The notes under the pieces: generated by a model
The model's input: the letters and a program-made list of their open reading frames with translations, nothing else
Databases searched by the model: none
What the model was told of the DNA's origin: nothing
Made by a program: the position numbers and the translations under genes
Part shown: piece by piece, positions 14,878 to 22,417 of the stretch
Layout: each line of letters opens with the position of its first letter
Numbering within the stretch: position 1 is the stretch's first letter
Origin: Campylobacterales bacterium
Lineage (GTDB): Bacteria; Campylobacterota; Campylobacteria; Campylobacterales; QNZT01
Assembly (NCBI GenBank): GCA_015489185.1
Contig: WGAE01000056.1
Span: 1 to 28,585, forward strand
Length of the DNA: 28,585 nucleotides
Reading direction: 5' to 3'

Positions 14878-14997
14878 ACTTATAACTATATTTTAACCAA
14901 AAAATCTTTAGGAAGTTTTAAATTGACATAATTTTTTTTTATGAAAACGGGAACACTTCATGAAGTTGTGTATATAAGTAATGGCAATATTCCGAAA

Positions 14998-17028
14998 TCA
15001 TTTGCTCCTTTGTCCGATTTCATGCGTGCTGTAAACATCTGCCGCTCTCGCATAAAATAAAGGACGCGGTTCTCCGAAATAATACCCCTGCGAATACTCC
15101 ACCCCCAGATCGGTGACAATACGATATATCTCCTCGTTTTCGACAAACTCGGCGATCAATTCGATCCCCTGTTCTTTGGCAAATGTCACGATCGTTTTGA
15201 CAACCGAAAGTGCATAAGGATCGTCGACAATATTTCGGATCAGCGCTCCGTCAATTTTCAGAATATCGGGTTGATAATCGATCAGGCGTTCGAAATTGGA
15301 ATAGCCGCTTCCGAAATCATCAATCGCAATTCTGACACCGTACTGTTTAATACGCTGAATAAAATGTCTGATCAATTTGAATTTTTTAATATTTTGATCT
15401 TCCAGGAGTTCGATGACAAGTCTGGAAGCATGTTCTTTATGGCGTTCAAGCATCGTATAGAAGAAACTGCGAAAGGCACTCTGCTCGATATCGAGTACCG
15501 AGAGATTCAATGAAATGGTATGTTCTGTACGTGTTAACGCATCAAAAGAGTTTTCGACCACTTTACGGGTGATTTGTGCGTAATACTCTCCCTTTTGCGC
15601 TGTTTGCAAAAAATAGAAAGGGGAAAGTACTTCTTCATTTCGATTGATCAGCCGTACCAGTGACTCATATTTGACAACCCGGCGTGTTTTGTTATCGACA
15701 ATCGGTTGAAACCATGAAACGATTTTATCGTTTGCGATCGCCTCTTTGACCATCAAAAGGATTTCCATATTTCTTGCCGCTTTATCTTTACGAATTCTCG
15801 CAAAGTGGTTGGCGATAATAAAATCCTGCTTGCGTTTTACCAGCTCTTTGATTCCCAGCTTTGCACTCTCCAGCACACTCTTCCCTTCATAGACGACAGA
15901 CATCATGAAGGATATTTCATAACGGATACCGAAAATATCGATCGGATTTTTTTTGACCTCTTCCTGAAAACGGCGCAAATCTTCACTCAAAAACTCCGGC
16001 GGGCGGGTACATTTATGCAACTCCTGGATCATCGCGTATTCGCCGTTGCCAAGTACATACACCTTTTCAAATCCGCATACCGCAGGCATGTACGTTTCCA
16101 AATGCCTGGCGATATCGGTCTGAATCTGTTCAATCTCTTCGTTACCGAAAAACTCCTCCAGCGTCACGAAATCTTCCAGTTTCAGATAGACCACAAGCGG
16201 CACTTTGAGATTTGCAAGCGCATCGTCAAGCTGTTTTTTAGGGTTCATCACATCGGTGATTTCATTACGTACGGCAAAATATTCGACAATATTCCCCTCT
16301 GTATCCAAAATTGGCGCAATCGTACTTTTTACGTAATAACTTTTGCCTGATTTAGTTTTATTTCGGATAATCCCGTGCCAAATCTGCTTTTCGTCACGTA
16401 TGCGTTGCCACATACGTCTGTAAAACGATTTTGGAACATCGGGATGACGGACAATGTTATGATTGGCACCGAGCAGTTCGGAAGCGCTGTATCCGGAAAT
16501 GCTGCAGAAATTATCGTTGACATATGTAATATTGCCCTTTAAATCCGTTTTGGAAACAATCGCGGCGATGTCAATCGTTTTCTGATATTGTCTGAGCAAA
16601 CATTCACTCTTTTTCGCACGCTCCTCCAAACGTATACGAGAAATAACCGACCACAGCGTCTGTGTAAACTCTTTACTGTCAAGCGGTTTGGTGATATATC
16701 CGTCAACACGCAGACGAATCGATTCACGCAGATATCCGGTATCGTTATACGCCGTAACAATCAGGACGGGTACTCTCGCATCTTGTCTGCGCATCGCTTC
16801 GACCATCCGCAAACCGTCCATATCCGGCATCGTGATATCGGTGATGACAATATCAATCTGATTTTCCGAAAATTTCCTAAGCCCTTCATGACCGCTTTTA
16901 GCGACGATGATATCGTCGAAAAAGGTCTCCAGGAAAAGTAACATCGACTGACGTACATTATGATCATCTTCAACAAAGAGCAGTGTGAATCGTTTGGAAA
17001 TTTTAACCAACTCTTGAATATTGACCAT
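14998..17028 (-). CDS. Response regulator-PAS-degenerate GGDEF-EAL protein
   Basis: This is a 676-aa cytoplasmic multidomain signalling protein. The receiver (~14-130) has D21/D22, phosphoacceptor D64 (VITDITMPDMDG), T92 and K114. The PAS domain (~150-260) has the Aer-like pattern NDNFCSISGY, HNIVRHPDVPKSFYRRMW and the conserved Trp in IWHGIIRNKTKSG, which in known members binds FAD and senses redox state. The middle domain (~270-415) is GGDEF-like but reads GNGEY, so diguanylate cyclase activity is unlikely. The EAL domain (~425-660) keeps ESL for EAL, SLNLSV, IELLED, IDDFGSGYSN, LKIDGALI and SQGYYFGEP. Cyclic-di-GMP hydrolysis is therefore plausible. It has its own promoter; no kinase is adjacent. 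Confidence 0.9.
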   Translation of the reverse strand: MVNIQELVKISKRFTLLFVEDDHNVRQSMLLFLETFFDDIIVAKSGHEGLRKFSENQIDIVITDITMPDMDGLRMVEAMRRQDARVPVLIVTAYNDTGYLRESIRLRVDGYITKPLDSKEFTQTLWSVISRIRLEERAKKSECLLRQYQKTIDIAAIVSKTDLKGNITYVNDNFCSISGYSASELLGANHNIVRHPDVPKSFYRRMWQRIRDEKQIWHGIIRNKTKSGKSYYVKSTIAPILDTEGNIVEYFAVRNEITDVMNPKKQLDDALANLKVPLVVYLKLEDFVTLEEFFGNEEIEQIQTDIARHLETYMPAVCGFEKVYVLGNGEYAMIQELHKCTRPPEFLSEDLRRFQEEVKKNPIDIFGIRYEISFMMSVVYEGKSVLESAKLGIKELVKRKQDFIIANHFARIRKDKAARNMEILLMVKEAIANDKIVSWFQPIVDNKTRRVVKYESLVRLINRNEEVLSPFYFLQTAQKGEYYAQITRKVVENSFDALTRTEHTISLNLSVLDIEQSAFRSFFYTMLERHKEHASRLVIELLEDQNIKKFKLIRHFIQRIKQYGVRIAIDDFGSGYSNFERLIDYQPDILKIDGALIRNIVDDPYALSVVKTIVTFAKEQGIELIAEFVENEEIYRIVTDLGVEYSQGYYFGEPRPLFYARAADVYSTHEIGQRSK

Positions 17029-17063
17029 AATTTTATTTCCTGTACTTTATTTAAAATTTCTAA

Positions 17064-17069
17064 AGTATA
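17064..17069 (-). promoter_or_regulatory. -10 box of the RR-PAS-GGDEF-EAL gene
   Basis: On the minus strand TTCCTGTATACTTTAG is an extended TATACT box 35 bp before the ATG at 17028, which is preceded by AGGAAA. Confidence 0.62.
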
Positions 17070-17161
17070 CAGGAAAAACCTTAGGAGAACCGAGTCAAAA
17101 TCTTAGGATTCTTTTGAAAAAATGCAAGTAATTTTACAAAAAGTTTGTCAAACATCGAATA

Positions 17162-17190
17162 CACGGGAACTGCAATATGCAAGTCCCGTG
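17162..17190. repeat. Inverted repeat downstream of the porin gene
   Basis: CACGGGA at 17162-17168 and TCCCGTG at 17184-17190 pair perfectly, and the inner bases (ACTGCA/TGCAAG) pair partly. It lies 57 bp past the porin stop and upstream of the next gene's promoter. A T-run precedes but does not follow it on the minus strand, so I call it a 3'-end stem-loop and not a proven terminator. Confidence 0.5.
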
Positions 17191-17246
17191 TAAAAAACAA
17201 GAGGAGAGAATAGATTGTATGTTCTATATGGACCAATCGATACTTT

Positions 17247-18284
17247 TTACCATTTGACCTCGGCAGTCAGCATATATTTATTTGTCGCATCGTCGTCGGT
17301 ATTGGAGTCGGGATCAATATGAAAAAGGTTTGCGATAAACTTGATATTTTTACTATATTTGTACGCCGCACCGACGATATATTGCTTTCGGTCTTTGTTG
17401 TCATCCGCAGAAAATGCATCATAACGCGCCAGCAACGCCCAGTCTTGTGTCGGACGATATTCGCCGTTTACGGACCACCCGCTCCCGGTTTTGCTGTTGT
17501 TTGCCGCACCCTGATCGTCCGCGGTCACATACATACCTGCAATCAAAAATTCCGGCTGGTTGTAGACCGCATGCAGACCGTACCAGACAAAGTCCTCGTC
17601 GTTTTTCAGAGTTTTGGTGTTGTACTGCCCCAGAAATGAGATATCGGCATAGGTATCTTTGGTCGCGTGGACATGCTTTTTACCGGTACCGTAGAGATTT
17701 GCCGTCAGACGCCACTCGTAAGAGAGTCCGTTTTCACCGTCGCGATCATTTTCATGATACCCTTCCCCGTTGACGATCGCCAATTCACTCGAAAAGTTTT
17801 CCGTTTTGGTTTTGAAATCGAGCCCTTTGTCGGCGGAATTGGTAAAGTGCGCACCCTGATGCTCTTCGACAAATGTTTTTGCGATACTTCTGTAAAGCCA
17901 TCCGTGATGCTCCTCGTAATCGATCCACGGTCTGTGTACCTGTCCGATCTCAACACCTGTATAAGGCAAAATATTATCGAGATAGAGATAGGCATATTTG
18001 AGCCAGACATTGACCGCCCCGCCCTTTTCGTTGTGGGTATCCATCGTGATGCGGATATAATCTTTCGGACGATCTGTAAAATAGGCTTTGACCTGAAAAT
18101 AGTTTCTGCGTGTTTCGAAGTAGTCGTCACTGTCGCCGCTTTGCGGGTCTTTATGGACAAACCCGATATAGTGTGTCCCGCTGAATTTGAGAGTTGCGGC
18201 ATTTGCTTTGACCGTTACGTCCGCATAGATCGAAGAGGCAAGAAGAGATGCCGCAGCTGTTGAGAGTAATATTTTTTGAAACAT
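17247..18284 (-). CDS. OprP/OprO-like outer-membrane porin, probably phosphate-selective
   Basis: This is a 345-aa outer-membrane beta-barrel protein. It has a signal peptide (MFQKILLSTAAASLLASSIYA), many alternating amphipathic strands and the typical terminal aromatic residue (MLTAEVKW). Strings such as FETRRNYFQVKAYF, IRITMDTHNEKG, KYAYLYLDNILPYTGVEIGQVHRPW and the DWALLARYDAF strand resemble the phosphate-selective porin O/P family. The ATG at 18284 has a good AAGGAAAG site; an upstream in-frame start at 18317 would overlap the promoter. The promoter carries the same repeat operator as pstS, which supports induction by phosphate starvation. Family assignment is good; phosphate selectivity is inferred from the shared operator and the fold. 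Confidence 0.83.
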   Translation of the reverse strand: MFQKILLSTAAASLLASSIYADVTVKANAATLKFSGTHYIGFVHKDPQSGDSDDYFETRRNYFQVKAYFTDRPKDYIRITMDTHNEKGGAVNVWLKYAYLYLDNILPYTGVEIGQVHRPWIDYEEHHGWLYRSIAKTFVEEHQGAHFTNSADKGLDFKTKTENFSSELAIVNGEGYHENDRDGENGLSYEWRLTANLYGTGKKHVHATKDTYADISFLGQYNTKTLKNDEDFVWYGLHAVYNQPEFLIAGMYVTADDQGAANNSKTGSGWSVNGEYRPTQDWALLARYDAFSADDNKDRKQYIVGAAYKYSKNIKFIANLFHIDPDSNTDDDATNKYMLTAEVKW

Positions 18285-18312
18285 ACGCTTTCCTTTTTTT
18301 GAAATTTTCGTA

Positions 18313-18344
18313 ATCATAATGTAACTTGATTACAAAACGATTAC
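18313..18344 (-). promoter_or_regulatory. Porin promoter with predicted Pho-regulator box
   Basis: Read on the minus strand, GTAATCGTTTT at 18344-18334 is followed directly by GTAATCA, then a -10 TATGAT at 18318-18313. Box-to--10 spacing is identical to that at pstS (32 nt from first repeat base to last -10 base in both). The ATG follows 28 bp later. Confidence 0.8.
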
Positions 18345-18377
18345 AAAAAGGAAAAAGCGTATGACTTTTTTCAAATC

Positions 18378-19958
18378 TTAGTACTGTTCCCAGCGCTGTT
18401 CATACCAGAGTTCACCGTTTTTGTACGCTTTGACAATACGCCCCGCATCATCATATTCATAACGATACTCGGTCACGATCGATTGCTCGCCCCACTGCAT
18501 CGTCTCTTTAATGACATTGCCGTACTGATCTGTCTCATAGGCATAGGTTTTGGGCAGTTCGCCTCGGTTATCGACACTGCTGACCAATTTTCCGTTTTCA
18601 TAGGTATAGAGAAGATAGGGACTAAAGGTATCGGCATCGTAAAGCCCGACCTCTTTTTGCGTAATATTGCCCTGCGCATCATAGCTCCAGCGCGTTTCGA
18701 CTTTCGGATCGGAGAGTTTTTGAGAAACCAGTCTGCCCGTTTCGTCGTAACGGTTCGTATAGATTTTAGTCTGCAAAATCTCCCCGCTCATTTTATCGGT
18801 TACGATCTCATTGACGACATTGCCGTAACGATCATACGTGTAACGAATGATCGTATCCCCCTCTGTACGTTCTGTCACGACATACCGTTTCGGTTGTGTT
18901 AAATCGGTATCGTTATAAACACCCGCCAGAATCTCCTGAATATATGGCTCGACCTCCTGCGCATAGTCGATCGTCAGTTTCGCTTTGTCCGTAGCGGGAT
19001 TCCAGAGCAGAATATCGGCGTAATCTTTCACTCCGTCACCGTTGAGATCTTCACTGAGAAGTTCTGCCGAAAGGGCATCCATCTTTGCTTTCAGCGCTTC
19101 ATCCGACAATTCCCGGATATTTTCGATTCGGTTCAGGTACTGGTAGATTGCCTGGGTAAAAACGTTGACTTTAAAATTTCCGTCCGCAAGATGTGCCGCA
19201 TCGACAATCGCGTGCAAAACCCCTTTGTTGATCGTCGGTTTGGTATCCCACTGCATATCATCATCTCTGTCTATATCCTGACCACCCGCAACCGTCACCA
19301 GATAGTATCCGTCGGTAAGTGTTTGCGCAAAATCGTATCCGGTCAAAAGATGCCCCGCGGTGGTGACATCATTACCGTCACCCGCCGTTGTCACACCCTC
19401 ACGAACTGTTTCACCCGTGCGTAACTTTGTGATACGAAACGTCGCCTGTGCCAGCGGCCCCAGTACCGCCTGTCCGCTCTCCTGTGCCGCCTTATGGACC
19501 CAGACCGTGTAGGATTGTCGGTAGGTTTTTCCGTCGGTTGTCGTAATCGTGATCGTTTTGACATATCTTGTTGCTCCGTTGTGATCATGTTGCGGATCAT
19601 AGTAAAGCACGCGATCGAGTGTTTTCGTCTCGCTCAGAACATTGCCGTCCATATCGGTCCAGCGATAGGAAGCGATCGTGCCTGTGACCCCCATCGCCTC
19701 TTCATCCGCCACCAGATGCAACATATCCTCATCACCGATATGCAGCGTATAGGGATCGGTCGATGTGACAGGAAGTGTCTCGTTCGTATCCGCCCCGACT
19801 GCCAGACTTTGTAACAGCATCGATGCCGTCGACAGTTCGCTCTCCTGCGTGTGTGCACCGTAGATTACCTTTTGGGTCGGTGTCGTATTTGAACCGCAAC
19901 CGGTCAGAAGCATTGCTCCCAGAGAGAGGGAAAGCGTTAGTTTTGTGATTGTTTTCAT
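18378..19958 (-). CDS. Lipoprotein with dockerin-like calcium motif and C-terminal RHS/YD repeats
   Basis: This is a 526-aa exported protein with a lipoprotein signal (SLGAMLLTGCGS, lipidated C21). Residues ~60-160 look like an Ig/PKD-type domain (SYRWTDMDGNVLSETKTL, TITITTTDGKTY). Around 305-320 DLNGDGVKDYADILLW matches a dockerin or EF-hand-type calcium loop. The last ~150 residues contain about five RHS/YD repeats (YDRYGNVVNE, YDETGRLVSQ, YDAQGNITQK, YGNVIKET, YDDAGRIVKA). It lacks the large RHS core and any toxic C-terminus, so it is not a typical polymorphic toxin. It may be a surface or periplasmic binding protein; no function is assigned. It follows a 5'-UTR hairpin at 19977-19999, and its start codon lies inside a TTCATGAA octamer. 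Confidence 0.78.
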   Translation of the reverse strand: MKTITKLTLSLSLGAMLLTGCGSNTTPTQKVIYGAHTQESELSTASMLLQSLAVGADTNETLPVTSTDPYTLHIGDEDMLHLVADEEAMGVTGTIASYRWTDMDGNVLSETKTLDRVLYYDPQHDHNGATRYVKTITITTTDGKTYRQSYTVWVHKAAQESGQAVLGPLAQATFRITKLRTGETVREGVTTAGDGNDVTTAGHLLTGYDFAQTLTDGYYLVTVAGGQDIDRDDDMQWDTKPTINKGVLHAIVDAAHLADGNFKVNVFTQAIYQYLNRIENIRELSDEALKAKMDALSAELLSEDLNGDGVKDYADILLWNPATDKAKLTIDYAQEVEPYIQEILAGVYNDTDLTQPKRYVVTERTEGDTIIRYTYDRYGNVVNEIVTDKMSGEILQTKIYTNRYDETGRLVSQKLSDPKVETRWSYDAQGNITQKEVGLYDADTFSPYLLYTYENGKLVSSVDNRGELPKTYAYETDQYGNVIKETMQWGEQSIVTEYRYEYDDAGRIVKAYKNGELWYEQRWEQY

Positions 19959-19976
19959 GAAATATCCTTTTCCAGC

Positions 19977-19999
19977 ACATCAGGTTTTTCACCCGATGT
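19977..19999 (-). promoter_or_regulatory. Hairpin just upstream of the lipoprotein ribosome site
   Basis: ACATCAGG at 19977-19984 and CCCGATGT at 19992-19999 pair over 7 of 8 positions around a 7-nt loop. In the minus-strand message it ends ~9 nt before the AAGGATA ribosome site. This could affect translation or message stability. Confidence 0.4.
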
Positions 20000-20080
20000 A
20001 ATCTTTTAAGACAAAATCGTCCAGAACCTGAAAAAGTTGAATCAAAAATGCAGAATATTGCAGTAAAAAAAGGAAGTTAA

Positions 20081-20109
20081 AAAATAGTTTACTACGTAAT
20101 GACTATTTT
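20081..20109 (-). terminator. AT-rich stem-loop downstream of the AEC gene
   Basis: AAAATAGT at 20081-20088 and ACTATTTT at 20102-20109 pair perfectly. On the minus strand the second arm continues as ACTATTTTTTAAC, giving a T-run after the stem. With the adjoining repeat at 20111-20156 it forms the probable 3' end of the AEC transcript. Confidence 0.55.
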
Positions 20110-20110
20110 A

Positions 20111-20156
20111 AAAAAGTGTTGATTGTATGAAAGCTTTATCCTTTGCGCATCAACAG
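20111..20156. repeat. Intergenic stem-loop repeat, copy 2
   Basis: Bases 20111-20145 match 6565-6599 at 31 of 35 positions. TGTTGAT at 20118-20124 can pair with ATCAACA at 20149-20155. The loop contains AAAGCTTT, the left side is an A-run and TTTT follows on the right. It starts 22 bp past the AEC stop (20178) on the minus strand. On that strand the element also holds TACAAT, so it may double as a promoter for the lipoprotein gene. Confidence 0.65.
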
Positions 20157-20177
20157 TTTTACAAGAAACGCGATGAT

Positions 20178-21077
20178 TTATTTGAAAAGTGTCATCGCGG
20201 GGAAAATGTAGATCATGAAGATGACCGAAGAGCTGAAAACCAGAAACGTCACCACCGCAGGCTTGCAGTCGTACAAAGCGGCGAGATTGACATTCATCAC
20301 CGCAAGCGGTACGATCGTTTCCAGTAAGACTACATTGTAAACCAGTGCGGACAGCGGATAGTATGCAAGCAATACCAGCGCTGTTAGAGGAATGATGACA
20401 AATTTGGTCACGGTCACGAAACCAAACAGCTTCCAGTCGATCCTTTTGATCTCAACACTATAAAGATACATCCCGAAGATCGCAAGTTGAATCACCATCG
20501 TCGCATACGCTCCCATTCTAAGCGGTGTTTCAAAATCGTCAGGGATTTGCAGATTGAAATAGTTAAGAAGAAGTGCCAAAAAACCGAACCAGATCGGCGG
20601 CAGTTTGAAGATATTCAAAAACGACGTTTTGATGCTAAAATTACCGCGTGAGTAGAAATAGACCCCGACGGTATTGACCAAAAAGACATTCGCCATATTG
20701 ATGATACTGGTATAGATGACACTTCCTTCACCAAAAAGCGCCATCCCGAGCGGAATCCCCAGATTTCCCGTATTGCCGACTATACTGGCAACCGTGGCGA
20801 TGGAGCGCGCTTTTCGATCCGTGAAAAGCAGATGTGAAAGCGAGAAAGTCAGCAACAGCGCCGCGCCGGTCACCGCCAGAAAAAGCAGCGGCGCCTCGAC
20901 GACACTAAAATCGATCTTTTGCGACGTCAATCCCCAAAAGACGAGAATCGGCTGCAGAAAGTAGATCGAAAAGAGCACAAGTGTTCGTTCATGAAGCTGC
21001 TCTTTGAAAGTAAGTTTCGCGAAAAAACCCAGCAGGATAAAGAGGTAGATACCCCCTACCGAAAACAAAAGATGCAT
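20178..21077 (-). CDS. AEC-family permease (auxin efflux carrier-like)
   Basis: This is a 299-aa inner-membrane transporter with about ten hydrophobic segments. It has the family's central signature VGNTGNLGIPLGMALFGEG and the matching C-terminal half (FGMYLYSVEI, LLETIVPLAVMNVNLAALY). Bacterial members export or exchange small organic acids such as malate or malonate; the substrate cannot be read here. The stop of the 80-aa gene is only 9 bp before its ATG, so it is probably cotranscribed with the upstream DHH phosphoesterase and 80-aa genes. Its ribosome site is weak, which fits coupling. Confidence 0.88.
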   Translation of the reverse strand: MHLLFSVGGIYLFILLGFFAKLTFKEQLHERTLVLFSIYFLQPILVFWGLTSQKIDFSVVEAPLLFLAVTGAALLLTFSLSHLLFTDRKARSIATVASIVGNTGNLGIPLGMALFGEGSVIYTSIINMANVFLVNTVGVYFYSRGNFSIKTSFLNIFKLPPIWFGFLALLLNYFNLQIPDDFETPLRMGAYATMVIQLAIFGMYLYSVEIKRIDWKLFGFVTVTKFVIIPLTALVLLAYYPLSALVYNVVLLETIVPLAVMNVNLAALYDCKPAVVTFLVFSSSVIFMIYIFPAMTLFK

Positions 21078-21086
21078 TCGCCGTGA

Positions 21087-21329
21087 TCAGGCAAAGAGTT
21101 CCGGTCGATGCTTTTTGAGATATTCGATCACTTCAACCATTTCGCGATAGCCCATACCGCCGTCCTCTTCATCAAACACTTCATCCAGCGCTTCGATATA
21201 GGCTTTGACCCCTTTTTCGAGATTTTTCTCAGGCACACCCGCATAATAAAGCACCGCTTCGAGCATATCCGCCAGATGGATCGTCAAATCTTCGATCTCC
21301 GCCTTGAGTTCTTCTATTTTTTCACTCAT
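21087..21329 (-). CDS. Small acidic helical protein of unknown function
   Basis: This is an 80-aa cytoplasmic protein, not recognised as a named family. It begins with an amphipathic, coiled-coil-like helix (MSEKIEELKAEIEDLTIHLA), continues with VLYYAGVPEKNLEKGVKAYI, and ends in an acidic patch (VFDEEDGGMG) and a basic helix (YLKKHRPELFA). The ATG at 21329 has a good AGGAG site, and it overlaps the DHH phosphoesterase by 8 bp. Overlaps on the one side and a 9-bp gap on the other show that it is a real operon member. Confidence 0.75.
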   Translation of the reverse strand: MSEKIEELKAEIEDLTIHLADMLEAVLYYAGVPEKNLEKGVKAYIEALDEVFDEEDGGMGYREMVEVIEYLKKHRPELFA

Positions 21330-22371
21330 TGTTTTCTCCTATTGTCATGATGTCCTGTATCTGTTCTTTGACCTTATCGTACACAAAAGAGTCTTTGAAA
21401 CTCTCACACTTTCCGCCGCTGGCATTAGCATGCCCGCCTCCGCCGAAAAGCTCTTTTGCGATTTTACTGACATCTACCTTGTTATTCGCACGCATCGAGA
21501 CATTTTTACGTCCGTTGATATCCATAAAAAAGTCATATTCGGGATTGCGCACCAAAAACTCGTTGCCGATAATCGATGTATTACCGATCGCGTAGGTCAA
21601 AATCCCTTTATAGCCTTTGTAGTGAACGGTCATCTCCTCTTTCTTTTTCGTCAGCATATCGACAATAAAAGCGGCAATCAGATTTTCGAGCGTGTTATCT
21701 TCGTTTTTGAGAAAAAAACTCTTTTTGATCTCATGTATCGCATTATCGAGCGCAATATGCGGCTTTTCATGATCGATATACGCCATCGCTTTTTCTAGCG
21801 AATGAAAAATATAAGCGTTGTTTTCTTCACTAAACAACATACGATTGATCTCTCTGGAACCGGAAACAAGCCGCATAAAGACTTTGCCAAGCTCAAAATC
21901 CGCACTATCCGAAAGCCAGATATCGATGGCGTTGACCACCTCGACATAACGTGCAAGATCGGAGATATCAAACCCCTGCTCCAGAAAATAGTCGTAAGTG
22001 ATTTTCGTCGCACACCGGGTCGTATCGAGATGATACCAGTCGTAAATATCCGCACACTCCTGCCCGGTTTTGTGATGATCAAGCAGCAGAATTTCAATAT
22101 TTTTCGGAGAGTTTTCCACCCCTTGCACTAAGGCTTTTGCCTGTTGCAGCGTCAGGTTCAAATCGGTGATCAGAATCAGATTATCCTCACCGCCGTACAT
22201 ATAGATTTTACGCAAGATCTGTTCAATACAACTGTCGATCTCTGAACCGTAGTTGGAGTTGTAAAAACTAATATCTTCAAAACAGCGCTTCGTGATCAAT
22301 TGACAACTGTACCCGTCCAGATCCGTATGGGAGAGGTGGAATACTTTTCTTTTTTTATCTTTTTGTTGCAT
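21322..22371 (-). CDS. DHH/DHHA1-family phosphoesterase
   Basis: This is a 349-aa cytoplasmic metal-dependent phosphoesterase. Motif I is HTDLDGYS (15-22), the ITDLN strand supplies another metal-site Asp (~D70), and the DHH motif is in LLLDHHKTG (98-100). The C-terminal DHHA1 domain ends in the substrate-binding GGGGHANASGG (~310-320). The family includes NrnA-type nano-RNases that degrade short RNAs or pApA and c-di-AMP phosphodiesterases; no membrane or GGDEF part is present, so the NrnA-like class is more likely. It lies 46 bp after flhA and overlaps the 80-aa gene. The specific substrate is uncertain. Confidence 0.87.
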   Translation of the reverse strand: MQQKDKKRKVFHLSHTDLDGYSCQLITKRCFEDISFYNSNYGSEIDSCIEQILRKIYMYGGEDNLILITDLNLTLQQAKALVQGVENSPKNIEILLLDHHKTGQECADIYDWYHLDTTRCATKITYDYFLEQGFDISDLARYVEVVNAIDIWLSDSADFELGKVFMRLVSGSREINRMLFSEENNAYIFHSLEKAMAYIDHEKPHIALDNAIHEIKKSFFLKNEDNTLENLIAAFIVDMLTKKKEEMTVHYKGYKGILTYAIGNTSIIGNEFLVRNPEYDFFMDINGRKNVSMRANNKVDVSKIAKELFGGGGHANASGGKCESFKDSFVYDKVKEQIQDIMTIGENNE

Positions 22372-22417
22372 GAACTGCCAAACCTTCCGTTAATTTTCTC
22401 TTCTATTTTGCGCGATA

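Noticed and set aside
14932..14940. T9 tract as a phase-variable promoter or gene
   Set aside because: The ATG after it opens only a ~38-codon frame antisense to the EAL gene end, and no -10/-35 pair is correctly spaced around it. Nine Ts alone are weak evidence.
18378..19958. RHS-type polymorphic toxin
   Set aside because: Too few repeats, no core-associated cleavage motif, no variable C-terminal toxin and no immunity gene next to it.
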